64,000 nt of DNA from Archangiaceae bacterium (GTDB taxonomy: Bacteria; Myxococcota; Myxococcia; Myxococcales; Myxococcaceae): contig JAACJQ010000312.1 in NCBI GenBank assembly GCA_016879935.1, positions 60,338 through 124,337 on the forward strand, in the 5' to 3' direction. Position numbers and translations under genes: made by a program. The notes below the pieces were generated by a model. It did no database searches. It had not been told where the DNA came from and saw only the letters and a list, made by a program, of their open reading frames with translations. Numbering within the stretch: the first letter of the stretch is position 1; every line of letters begins with the position of its first letter. Of the stretch, positions 17,053 through 25,497 are shown piece by piece.

Positions 17053-17076
17053 TTGCTCAATCAAGATTGAGTGCAA
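17053..17076. promoter_or_regulatory. palindromic operator-like site
   Basis: The core CTCAATC-AA-GATTGAG (17056-17071) is a perfect 7+7 inverted repeat. Outer TTG (17053-17055) and CAA (17074-17076) nearly extend the symmetry. It is unusually A/T-rich for this window and lies 20 bp from the AACGATGCG direct repeat, in the control region of the biosynthetic operon. A dimeric repressor or activator site is the simplest reading. Confidence 0.45.
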
Positions 17077-17285
17077 CTGGGCGGTCTGACGGGCTGTGGA
17101 GCGGTTGAAGGGGTCGATTTGCAGCCGCTGTGGACCTTCGAGTTCTCCAAGAGGCCCGTTTCGGTGCGGGTTATCGAAGACGATGGACTCGGCGGAAATA
17201 CCCCTGAAATGCTCGGTTTTCGGGGTGGGCGCATCAGCTCCAGTGACGGCGTTTCACGCAGAGACGCGTCACTCCCGAGGACACC

Positions 17286-19214
17286 ATGACCACGATTGGC
17301 CCCGCTGCGGCTCCGCAGATCACTCCCTCTTCGTGCGCGCCGTCGACTGCACAGCCGCCTGCGGGCCCCACCGGCACCGTGAAGGTCGGCACCGAGAACT
17401 ACGACGTTCGCAACGGTGACGTCTTCGTCGGCGGCAAGAACGTCGGGAAGATCGACGACTCGGGCAACTTCGAGGTGAACGGCCAGAAGGGCAACGTCAA
17501 CAACGTCGCCGGAGCCGTCTGGAATGGAAACCTCAGCTCGGGCCAGCACGTCGACAACCGGCCCAGCGGCATCGTGCAGGCCGGCAACGACACCTTCGAG
17601 GTGCGCAGCGGAGAGGTCTTTCAAGGCGGCAGCCGCGTCGGCACCATCGACGACGCCGGCCGCTACAACGTCACGCTCCACGGCCACGCGCAGACCGGCA
17701 ACATCACCGACAACCCCGACATCGGCTACGCGGGCGTGAAGAGCGACGGCACCCAAGTCAGCTACAAGCTCGCGCCGGGCGGAGGCGGTCTCGTCACCTG
17801 CGCGGGCCCCGGCGGCGTGAGCCAGCCCGTCACTCAACCCATCATCTGCATGGGCCCGAGCGGCAGCACCGGTCTCGCCTCGCGCTCCGGCGCCGACCTC
17901 GCGCTCACCGCGCAGCGCTTCTTCGAGACGAACCAGTTCAAGCCCTCGTACCAGGCCGCGACGTGGACCTTCGACGGCGCGCCGAACCAGGCGCTCGCCA
18001 CGCAGGTGAAGTCAGACGCGATGAACTACCTCGCGAGCAACCCCGCGCTCGCCTCGGCCGCAGACCGCATGATCAACGCGCTCGGGCCCAACCTGCACCC
18101 CGCGAAGGTCGATGGCTGGAAGACCGACCTCGCGCTCGCCCACTACGCGCAGGAAGGCCGCGCTGCTGGAGCCGCCTGGGGCCCCTCGAAGAGCGCCGTC
18201 GACGCCATGCTCGACGCTCCGCCTGCGAGCCCGCCGTGGGCGAAGGGCATGACGCCTGCCGGGCCGCTCGTCACCTTCGGCACCGACGGGCGCTCGGGTG
18301 TGAACGTCGCCGCGCCCGTCGCCGGTGGCCAGCTCACCGTGATGACCGCCGATGGAAAGAACAACACCATCGACTTCTGCACCAACCCGTACCCGAGCCC
18401 GACCGGCGTGGGCGACGCGATTCTCGGAGGCACCAACAACAAAGGCCAGGTCGACCTCGTCGGCACCATCGTGGTGCGCGCTGGCGAAGGCAACACGTGG
18501 ACGGGGAAGGACCCGTCGCAGCGGCCCGCGCTCAACAGCCGCTCCACCTCCGAGTACGGCAGCGAGGTGAAGCGCCAGCTCGAGGCGAACGTGCTCAACA
18601 GCCGCGTGGTGCTCGAGGGCAACGCGTCGGACTGGTCGGTGCGCGTGAGCAAGGACTCGGCGACGTACAAGAACGAGCGCACGGGCACGACCGTCACCCT
18701 GCCGGCTGATCAGCAGGCCCGCGTCGGCTACATGGAAGGCGCCCGCTTCGAGGCGTTCGCCACCGACGTCGCCCAGGGCCGCTCCATCGTGAAGCTGCCG
18801 CACGGTGGTGAGCCCCGCACCGCTCCCGCGACCGCGACCGCGCCGAGCGAGCCCACGCCGATCACCTCCACCTCGCCCTCGACCGGCACCACCGAGCCCA
18901 CGGCTCCAGCACCAGACGGCGCGGTGAACGTCGACGCCATCGAGGAGCTGCTGACCGAGCTGCTCACCGACGCGCTGACCGAAGAGCTCTCGAAGGAGCT
19001 GCTCAAGTCGATGCTCGAGACCGTCGACGGGGAGAACGCCGGCAAGGCCGACCACCACAAGCGCAAGCCGGGTCAGGTGGGCAAGCTGAAGAGCCTGCTG
19101 ATGACGAAGGCGGGCCTCACCGCGAAGCAGGCGGGGCAGGTGCTCTCGCTCCTCGGCCTGAAGGAAGAGCGCCCCATGACCACCCGGTCGTTGCGGCCCC
19201 ACTTCACCGCCTGA
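17286..19214 (+). CDS. unrecognised protein with duplicated N-terminal motif
   Basis: I do not recognise a family for this 642-residue protein. Two imperfect copies of a strand-rich unit occur near residues 30-65 (VGTENYDVRNGDVFVGG...IDDSGNFEV) and 95-130 (AGNDTFEVRSGEVFQGG...IDDAGRYNV). A central region of about 200-500 may be one globular domain. It is followed by a Pro/Thr/Ser-rich linker and an acidic amphipathic helix (IEELLTELLTDALTEELSKELL). There is no signal peptide or membrane segment. GAGGAC precedes the ATG. It is transcribed away from the acyl ligase operon and shares its control region, but a functional link is unproven. Confidence 0.65.
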   Translation: MTTIGPAAAPQITPSSCAPSTAQPPAGPTGTVKVGTENYDVRNGDVFVGGKNVGKIDDSGNFEVNGQKGNVNNVAGAVWNGNLSSGQHVDNRPSGIVQAGNDTFEVRSGEVFQGGSRVGTIDDAGRYNVTLHGHAQTGNITDNPDIGYAGVKSDGTQVSYKLAPGGGGLVTCAGPGGVSQPVTQPIICMGPSGSTGLASRSGADLALTAQRFFETNQFKPSYQAATWTFDGAPNQALATQVKSDAMNYLASNPALASAADRMINALGPNLHPAKVDGWKTDLALAHYAQEGRAAGAAWGPSKSAVDAMLDAPPASPPWAKGMTPAGPLVTFGTDGRSGVNVAAPVAGGQLTVMTADGKNNTIDFCTNPYPSPTGVGDAILGGTNNKGQVDLVGTIVVRAGEGNTWTGKDPSQRPALNSRSTSEYGSEVKRQLEANVLNSRVVLEGNASDWSVRVSKDSATYKNERTGTTVTLPADQQARVGYMEGARFEAFATDVAQGRSIVKLPHGGEPRTAPATATAPSEPTPITSTSPSTGTTEPTAPAPDGAVNVDAIEELLTELLTDALTEELSKELLKSMLETVDGENAGKADHHKRKPGQVGKLKSLLMTKAGLTAKQAGQVLSLLGLKEERPMTTRSLRPHFTA

Positions 19215-19228
19215 GCCACGTTCCAGCG

Positions 19229-19273
19229 AGCGGGGAATCGACGCTCACCACGAGATGCTCCACAATCCCCGCT
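19229..19273. other. inverted repeat downstream of the 17286 gene
   Basis: AGCGGGGA (19229-19236) is the exact complement of TCCCCGCT (19266-19273), with a 29-base loop. CGAG and CTCG just outside nearly extend the pairing. No T-run follows. It lies between the stop at 19214 and the kinase start at 19357, and may be a weak terminator or an operator. Confidence 0.25.
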
Positions 19274-19356
19274 GCTCGACCCGGGCGGGGACCTGACCTG
19301 AGGTGGTCATGCATTCCGCTCCCGACGCTCGAGGCCTGTTGCAGCGAAGGAGTCGC

Positions 19357-21003
19357 ATGACGTCGACGTTTGCGGACGAGGCTGGGCACTTCAGACCCGA
19401 CGTCTTCGCCCGCTTCGTCGGCAACGCGCTCTCGGTCGACGAGCGCAGTCAGTTCGAGAGCCACCTCAGCGGCTGCCCACGCTGTCGCGGCATGCTGGCC
19501 GTGCAGCAACGCAGCTCGCGCGGCCCCAACGCCATCACGCTCGACGGCACCAACCCCACCGTCACCCCCGAGCGCAGCAGCGGCGAGACGACCCTGCCCG
19601 TCGGAGAGCCGACCCTGCCGCCGCCCACCTTCGACCCGGCACCGAAGACCGACCCGCCGACGCCGCCTCCCTTCGCAGTCGACGCCACGAAGATTTCGGT
19701 GCCCGACCCGCGCCAGAACGCGCTCACCCACAAAGACCTGCCTCCGACCGGCACGCCCGGCATCGACCCGCTCATCGGCAAGAAGCTGGGCGACTACGTG
19801 GTGCAGGAGCTCATCGCGCGCGGCGGCATGGCGGCCGTCTACAAAGGTGTGCAGCCCGTCATCGGCAAGCAGGTGGCCATCAAGGTGATGCTGCCCGTCA
19901 GCACCGAGCACGACTTCGCACAGCGCATGGTGCTCGAGGCGCAGACGGTGAACGCCATCGCGCACCCGAACATCATCGACATCTTCGGCGCCGGCGCGCT
20001 GGCCGACGGCCGGCCGTACCTGGTGATGGAGTTCCTCGCCGGCAAGTCCATCGCGGAGTGGGTGCGCCGCGCGAACGGCCCGATTCCCAGCGAGACCATC
20101 GTCAGCGTGCTCGAGCAGATCTGCTCTGCGCTCGAGGCGGCCCACGGCGCTGGCGTCGTGCACCGCGACATCAAGCCCGCGAACATCATGCTCACGCAGC
20201 TCGACGAGGTGGTGCCGCGCGTGAAGGTCGTCGACTTCGGCCTCGCGAAGAGCGGTGACATGAGCCTGCGCACCGCGCCCGACGTGGTGCTGGGTACACC
20301 GGGCTTCGTGTCTCCGGAGCAGATCACCGGCCAGCGCGCGACGCCGCTCAGCGACCTCTACAGCGTCGGCCTCACGGCGTGGTTCATGGTGGCGCGCACC
20401 GACCCGTACCCGCGCAACGAGCACGTGCTGACGACGATGCGCCGGCAGATGACGGAAGAGGCGGCGTCGCTGAAGGGGCGGCCCGGCGTGCCCGACGAGC
20501 TCGCTGCGTTGATTGGCGACCTCTGCCGCATCGACCCCGCTCAACGGCCACAGAGCGCCGCGGCGGTGATGGAGCGGCTGCGCGCGATGAAGCCGAAGTC
20601 TGCCGTGGCGCCGGCTCCGGGAGGCACGGTGCGAAACGTGCCGGTGCTGGTGAAGGAGAAGTCGAACCCGCGCGGGCAGGCGCTGAGCATCGACCAGACC
20701 GACCCTGGCCCCAAACCGACGGTTGCCCAGCGCAAGCGCGACGACATCAAAGCGGTGACCGACGTTCCGCCCGAGCCGGCGCAGCGCACGAAGCTCGAGC
20801 CCGCCTTCGACTCCGACAAGACGCCGCTGGTGCTCGACACGCAGCAGTTGATGGCGGCGGCCAACGTGAAGAGCGCGACCTCGGCCTCGACCATCGTCTT
20901 CCAGGAAGCGCCCGTGAAGCGCGGCGTGCCAGCGTGGGTGTGGGTGCTGGTGGCGTTGGTGGTGCTCGCGGTCGCGGTTGGCGCAGCGATGGTGATGGGC
21001 TGA
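19357..21003 (+). CDS. membrane Ser/Thr protein kinase with zinc-finger-like N-terminus
   Basis: The 548-residue protein is a Hanks-type kinase: glycine loop ARGGMAAVYKG, catalytic Lys176 in VAIK, HRDIKPAN (Asp271), DFGLAK and GTPGFVSPEQ. Before it, a short anti-sigma-like zinc motif (ALSVDERSQFESHLSGCPRCRG) and a Pro/Thr-rich linker occur. After the kinase domain comes a long linker and one C-terminal membrane helix (VPAWVWVLVALVVLAVAVGAA), so the kinase faces the cytosol with almost nothing outside. I start at the ATG at 19357, preceded by GAAGGAG; an in-frame GTG lies at 19303. The HC2-like finger may sense redox state or bind a partner. Substrates are unknown. Confidence 0.9.
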   Translation: MTSTFADEAGHFRPDVFARFVGNALSVDERSQFESHLSGCPRCRGMLAVQQRSSRGPNAITLDGTNPTVTPERSSGETTLPVGEPTLPPPTFDPAPKTDPPTPPPFAVDATKISVPDPRQNALTHKDLPPTGTPGIDPLIGKKLGDYVVQELIARGGMAAVYKGVQPVIGKQVAIKVMLPVSTEHDFAQRMVLEAQTVNAIAHPNIIDIFGAGALADGRPYLVMEFLAGKSIAEWVRRANGPIPSETIVSVLEQICSALEAAHGAGVVHRDIKPANIMLTQLDEVVPRVKVVDFGLAKSGDMSLRTAPDVVLGTPGFVSPEQITGQRATPLSDLYSVGLTAWFMVARTDPYPRNEHVLTTMRRQMTEEAASLKGRPGVPDELAALIGDLCRIDPAQRPQSAAAVMERLRAMKPKSAVAPAPGGTVRNVPVLVKEKSNPRGQALSIDQTDPGPKPTVAQRKRDDIKAVTDVPPEPAQRTKLEPAFDSDKTPLVLDTQQLMAAANVKSATSASTIVFQEAPVKRGVPAWVWVLVALVVLAVAVGAAMVMG

Positions 21004-21512
21004 AGCTGCTTGCGGCGGTGACCCGCGATGGTGCCTGTGAGCCGCCTCGAAACGCTCGGCCCGGGCGCTCCCGCCAGCGCCGCGACGACGAGCCGCCGAA
21101 ACAACGGAGTGCTGGCTCGAGGCGGAGCCCAGACTTGCGGGTCTCCCGGTCGTGGGAAGCGGGTCGAATGCGATGCTGAGTGGTGCTGCGCATGGAGAGA
21201 TGAGTGCAGCGCGGGAGGGCTCCGGCGAAGTCGGGGCCGCTGCTCAGTGCCGTGCCGATTGGGGCAACCCGGGCTTGAAGCGGATGGGTGCAGCACGGGA
21301 GCTCCGGCGAGGTCGTGGGTCTGGGAGCGCTCCCGCGAAACGTGGGACCCCGACACTGCCTGCCGCGCTTGAAACGCATGAGTGGCGAATCCACCGTGAT
21401 GCGGCAACACGCTCGTTGGCTGCGCGAGAAGCTCGGGCTCGACGCCGGTTTGCGCCAGCTCCCGCGAGCGTGGGAGCCGCGGCCGTTGGGCTGCGCTGCT
21501 AGAAGGAAGGTC
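21004..21512. other. 509-bp gap without a convincing gene
   Basis: This GC-rich stretch lies between the kinase and the glycine-repeat lipoprotein. The frame of the downstream gene is open upstream to 21288, but that part (Arg-rich, no signal) looks untranslated. A 28-base imperfect direct repeat (GTGCAGC-x-CGGGAG...CTCCGGCGA-x-GTCG) occurs at 21204-21233 and 21288-21315. The last ten bases before the lipoprotein ATG, AGAAGGAAGG, are its ribosome-binding site. Confidence 0.4.
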
Positions 21513-23651
21513 ATGAGACGAGTGCGGCAGAGCGTGGTGGGCCCCGTGCTGGTCGCTGGCCTCGTCTTGGGTGCGTGCGTGTGCATCGACCCTGCACAGG
21601 TCGAGTTCGGAGCGTGCCTCGCTGACGGCGGCTGCGCGGAGCAGGGCCTGCAGTGCTGTGCGAGCACGAAGCAGTGCGCGACTTCGTGTGCGGTGACGGC
21701 AGGTGGGCGGGGCGGTGGAGCCGCTGGTGGGCGAGCGGGTGGTGCAGCGGGCGGCACGGCTGGAGGAACGGTTGCGGGTGGCGGCGAGGCGGGCGGTCTC
21801 GCGGGTGGCGGCGATGCCGGCGGTCTCGCGGGTGGTGGTGACGCTGGTGGTCTCGCGGGCGGTGGTGACGCAGGCGGATCCTCGGGCGGCAACGCTGGTG
21901 GAGCGGCGGGTGGCTCGGTCACAGCGGGTGGTTCGGCAGGCGGACTGGTCGCGGGCGGCGCGGCTGGGGGTCGATCGGGCGGCGCTGGTGGCGGATCAGC
22001 GGGTGGTTCCGGTGGCGGATCAGCAGGTGGCTCCGGTGGCGGATCAGCGGGTGGCTCCGGTGGCGGATCAGCGGGTGGCTCCGGTGGCGGATCAGCGGGT
22101 GGCTCGGCCGGCGGAGCCGCTGGTGGGGCCGCAGGTGGCACCGTCATGCGCGCGCCCTACGCCTTCACCATCACCGAGGGACTCCACACGCGAATCCCCA
22201 CGAACGGCTGCACTGACGTGCACCTGAACCTGGTCGACGACGCGGGCATGCCCATCAACACGCCGACGACGCTCTCGTTCACCTTCGACACCACGCTGAC
22301 CGACGGCGGCACGGTCGGCTTCTCGGCGCCCCGGCTGCGCGTTCCCTGCGGCGGGGCGGTGAACTTCCCGCCCGCGTCGTTGACGTTCACCGCCGGCACC
22401 AGCACCCGCATCGTGGGCCTCGAGAACGTGAGCATCAACCCGCGGCTGTTCCGGGTGTCGGCGACGGCCCCGACGATTCGCCCCGCGACGCAGGTCTTCC
22501 TCGCCGCGCCCACCTCGCTCGACTCCGACCTCGCCGTGCTGCCGCTCTTCACGGTCAGCTCTTCGGGCACCACCACCTTCCGGCAGTACGCCATCATCGA
22601 CGACGCGATGGCGACGTGGGCGGGCTTTCTCACCCGTACGACGCCGTCGACGCACGCGATTCGAATGGGCAACAACCTCGTCGCCTTCAACTGGCAGGTG
22701 GTGAACGCGCTGACTGGAGCTGACGTACCGACGCCGGCTCCGGCCCTCTCGAACGTCGACGGCATGGCGCGACTGTTCAGCAACCGGGTGATGCTCTTCA
22801 GCGGCGGGAACACGGTCGTGCGGTTTCAGCCGATGATCATCGACCCCGGCGGCGTGCAGTCGGGCCCGCTCTTCACGTTGAACGGCAGCCAGTCGCTCAC
22901 GCCCTTCTCGAACGCCGGTGAAGTCGCCGTCGAGTACGTGCGCAGCTTCGGCGGGCGCACCTTCGGGCAGGCGTTCGTCTGGTACTCGAACGTGGGCACG
23001 AGCACGACGGTGGTGGGGCGCGCGAGCTACGACCTGAACCCCAACGTGAGTGAGACCCTGACGGGTCTCACCGAGACCTCGTCGACGTCGACCTACGAGA
23101 ACCAGGCGGCGATGGCGCTGAACAACAACCGCGTGCTGCTCGTGACGGGCAACACGTCGGCCTTCGTCAGTGGCGCCTCGGTGCCGTCGCCCACCGCCAC
23201 CTTCAACCCCATCGGGCTGTCGGGTGTCGGGCCGCTTCAGTTCGCGCACGTGACGAACTCGAGCACGCACATCGCCTTCATTCGTGGAGCGCTGACGATG
23301 GGCAACACCCGGCGCGTGGCCGAGCTGATGGTGGTGGACGCGGCGAGTGACGCGGGCGTGCCGCTGCCGCTCGACACGGTGCCCGTCGACCTCTCACTCA
23401 CCAGCGGAACGCGGGCGATTTCAGACCCGAACCTCGCGCGCGGGTGCGTGGTCAACGACTCCATCGGCGCGACGTTCTTCTACTCGCTGCGCTCGCCGGG
23501 CGACTCGACGTACCAGCACTACTCGCGGCGGTACGTGTTCAACGCGGCGGTGCTCCAGCCGCAGGTGCTGATCGACATTCCCGGCGCGGAAGACGCGGTC
23601 ATCTCGTGTGGCGGTGCCGTCTTCCACCACGTCGACATGTGGCGGTACTGA
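21513..23651 (+). CDS. lipoprotein with glycine-repeat stalk
   Basis: The 712-residue protein starts at the ATG at 21513 after a strong AGAAGGAAGG. Its signal peptide ends in the lipobox VLGAC, so it is lipid-anchored. A short Cys-rich segment (CLADGGCAEQGLQCC) is followed by about 150 residues of GGxAGG repeats, including LAGGGDAGG units and then SGGGSAGG units. About 500 residues of strand-rich sequence follow without recognisable catalytic motifs (for example AYAFTITEG-like strands and YSNVGTSTTVVGRASYDL). A surface-exposed binding domain held off the membrane by a flexible stalk is the best description. The architecture parallels the lipoproteins at 4056 and 58700. The 3' end is 8 bp from the convergent ArsA gene. 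Confidence 0.7.
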   Translation: MRRVRQSVVGPVLVAGLVLGACVCIDPAQVEFGACLADGGCAEQGLQCCASTKQCATSCAVTAGGRGGGAAGGRAGGAAGGTAGGTVAGGGEAGGLAGGGDAGGLAGGGDAGGLAGGGDAGGSSGGNAGGAAGGSVTAGGSAGGLVAGGAAGGRSGGAGGGSAGGSGGGSAGGSGGGSAGGSGGGSAGGSGGGSAGGSAGGAAGGAAGGTVMRAPYAFTITEGLHTRIPTNGCTDVHLNLVDDAGMPINTPTTLSFTFDTTLTDGGTVGFSAPRLRVPCGGAVNFPPASLTFTAGTSTRIVGLENVSINPRLFRVSATAPTIRPATQVFLAAPTSLDSDLAVLPLFTVSSSGTTTFRQYAIIDDAMATWAGFLTRTTPSTHAIRMGNNLVAFNWQVVNALTGADVPTPAPALSNVDGMARLFSNRVMLFSGGNTVVRFQPMIIDPGGVQSGPLFTLNGSQSLTPFSNAGEVAVEYVRSFGGRTFGQAFVWYSNVGTSTTVVGRASYDLNPNVSETLTGLTETSSTSTYENQAAMALNNNRVLLVTGNTSAFVSGASVPSPTATFNPIGLSGVGPLQFAHVTNSSTHIAFIRGALTMGNTRRVAELMVVDAASDAGVPLPLDTVPVDLSLTSGTRAISDPNLARGCVVNDSIGATFFYSLRSPGDSTYQHYSRRYVFNAAVLQPQVLIDIPGAEDAVISCGGAVFHHVDMWRY
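21987..22106 (+). repeat. 24-bp tandem repeat, five units
   Basis: Five nearly identical 24-bp units beginning GGTGGCGGATCAGCGGGTGG run head to tail, encoding GGGSAGGS octapeptides in the stalk of the lipoprotein. Just upstream (about 21790-21880) are three copies of a 27-bp unit encoding LAGGGDAGG. Copy number could vary by slippage. Confidence 0.8.
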
Positions 23652-23659
23652 CCGGCGCT

Positions 23660-25417
23660 TCACGCTCCGGCCAGCGCGGCGAGCGCCTCCACGCCCACGA
23701 GCGGCGTCGGCGACCAGGGAATCACGAAGAGCCGGCGAGCCAGCCCCCTGGCGATGCGGGTGAACTGCCGGCGTTCACCGGCCAGGCGCGCGGTGAGGAG
23801 CGGGTCTTTCGTGCCCGACGCGGCGAGGCTGCGATTCACCACCCACGCGAACGGCTCGATGTTCGCCCGCCGCAGGTCTGCCTGGAGCGCCTCGGCCTGC
23901 GAGACGGGCGTCGTCTCGGGCAGGGTGACGATGATGACCCGCGTGAGCTTCGGGTCCTGCAGTCGCATGAGCGGCGTGGTGATGCGCGCCGGGTCGATGG
24001 CGGGGCCGAGGCTGCGCATCGTCTGTCGGTGGTACGCGCCGGTCGCGTCCATCAACAAGACGGCGTGCCCGGTGGGCGCCGTGTCGAGCACCACGAACGT
24101 GTTTCGCGCTTCGCTGATCACCCGTGAGAAGGCGTGAAAGACGGCGACCTCTTCGGTGCACGGAGAGCGCAGGTCTTCGAGCAGCAGCGCCTTGCCGGCG
24201 TCGTCGAGCTCACGCCCGCGTGTTGCCATCATCTTGTCGATGTAGCGCTGCGTCTCGACGGCCGGGTCGATGCGGCTCACCTCGAGGCCGGGCACGGTGC
24301 CATCGACGGTGGCGACGAGATGCGCCGCGGGGTCGGTCGTCGTGAGATGAACGGCATGGCCCCGGCGTGCGAGCGCGATCGCCAGCGCCGCTGCGATGGT
24401 CGTCTTCCCCACGCCGCCTTTGCCCATCACCATCACGAGGCCGTGACCGGCGCGTTCGAGCGCGGTGGTGAGCGCCGACAGCGGCTCGGCGGGCAGCGGC
24501 GTCATCTCGAGCGAGGGCGTGGGGCGAGCGACCGTCTCGGGGTGGAACAGCGCGCGCAGCGCCGGCAAGCCGACGAGATCGATGGGCAGCAGCACCAGCT
24601 CGTCGCGGGGAAGTGAGGCGAGCGCAGCCGGCATGGTGGCGAGCGGCTGCGCGCCCTGCTGCTCGAGCGCGAGCGCGACGGCGTCATCGGCGTTCGTCGC
24701 GTGAAACCGGCCATTGATGACCAACCGCTGCTTCGTCAGCCCGAGCTGGGTGAGCTCCGCTGCGGCGCGGGCGGCTTCCGCGAGCGGGCGCTGATCAGCC
24801 GTCGACACGAGCACCACCGTCGTGCGGAGTGGATCGACCAACGCCTCCATCGCCGAGCGAAACCGGTGCTCCTGCAGCTTGAGCCCGGAGTGCGGCCCCA
24901 GACACGACGCGCCGCGATCATTCGCGGCGAGAAACCCGGTCCACGCTTTCGGCAGACTCAGCAGCCGCAGCGTGTGGCCGGTGGGCGCGGTGTCGAACAC
25001 CACGTGGTCCCAGCGGGTCGGCGTCGTCGCGAGCAGGCCCGCGAACTCGTCGAAGGCGGCGATCTCGGTCGTGCAGGCTCCCGAGAGTTGCTCTCGAACG
25101 GTCTCGCGTTCGCGCTCGGTCGCGCCCGGCTCGAGCTGGGCGAGCACACGCACGCGATACGATTCGGCGGCCGTCGTCGGGTCGATGTTCAGCACCTGCA
25201 GACCGGGCGCGTCGGGAACGTCGACGGGCTCGTTGCGCAGCGGCACGCCCAGCATCTCGTCGAGGTTCGACGCCGCGTCGGTGCTCACCAGCAACACGCG
25301 CTTTCCCGAATCGGCCAGCGCGAGCGCCGTGGCCGTCGAGACCGAGGTCTTCCCCACGCCGCCCTTCCCCGTGAAGAACAGAAACGGCGTCGGGTTCGTC
25401 AGCAGGCCGGGTGTCAT
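23660..25417 (-). CDS. arsA: ArsA-type anion pump ATPase
   Basis: The 585-residue protein is a full two-domain ArsA, close in length to the 583-residue E. coli plasmid enzyme. Each half has a P-loop (GKGGVGKT at residues 17-24 and 332-339) and a DTAPTGH switch. The three metalloid-binding cysteines of ArsA are all present: Cys115 in SGACTTEIAAFDEF, Cys172 in SCLGP and Cys420 in SPCTEEVAVF. ArsA is a soluble ATPase that energises ArsB to export arsenite or antimonite. No arsR, arsB, arsC or arsD is nearby, so its membrane partner must be encoded elsewhere, or it serves as a Get3-like targeting factor. The ATG at 25417 fits homologues; the frame extends to 25501. Confidence 0.9.
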   Translation of the reverse strand: MTPGLLTNPTPFLFFTGKGGVGKTSVSTATALALADSGKRVLLVSTDAASNLDEMLGVPLRNEPVDVPDAPGLQVLNIDPTTAAESYRVRVLAQLEPGATERERETVREQLSGACTTEIAAFDEFAGLLATTPTRWDHVVFDTAPTGHTLRLLSLPKAWTGFLAANDRGASCLGPHSGLKLQEHRFRSAMEALVDPLRTTVVLVSTADQRPLAEAARAAAELTQLGLTKQRLVINGRFHATNADDAVALALEQQGAQPLATMPAALASLPRDELVLLPIDLVGLPALRALFHPETVARPTPSLEMTPLPAEPLSALTTALERAGHGLVMVMGKGGVGKTTIAAALAIALARRGHAVHLTTTDPAAHLVATVDGTVPGLEVSRIDPAVETQRYIDKMMATRGRELDDAGKALLLEDLRSPCTEEVAVFHAFSRVISEARNTFVVLDTAPTGHAVLLMDATGAYHRQTMRSLGPAIDPARITTPLMRLQDPKLTRVIIVTLPETTPVSQAEALQADLRRANIEPFAWVVNRSLAASGTKDPLLTARLAGERRQFTRIARGLARRLFVIPWSPTPLVGVEALAALAGA

Positions 25418-25497
25418 GTCGCAGCGATAACGCAGCTCGACCGCGACGCCCGCGCAGGGCTTGCGCTCACCTGCGCCGGAGCAAGGCACAGCTCTGG

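Larger units (their letters stand above)
16830..17285. promoter_or_regulatory. 456-bp divergent control region of the lipid operon
   Basis: No protein-coding segment is visible between the acyl ligase (leftward) and the gene starting at 17286 (rightward). Both need promoters here. It is relatively A/T-rich near 16980-17075, where two repeat structures sit (listed separately). A weaker inverted repeat, ACCCC/GGGGT at 17200-17226, lies nearer the rightward gene. I cannot place a confident -35/-10 or sigma-54 element. Confidence 0.5.

Noticed and set aside
21987..22106. CRISPR-like repeat array
   Set aside because: The 24-bp units are directly adjacent with no unique spacers and lie in frame within a coding stalk. 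No cas genes are present.
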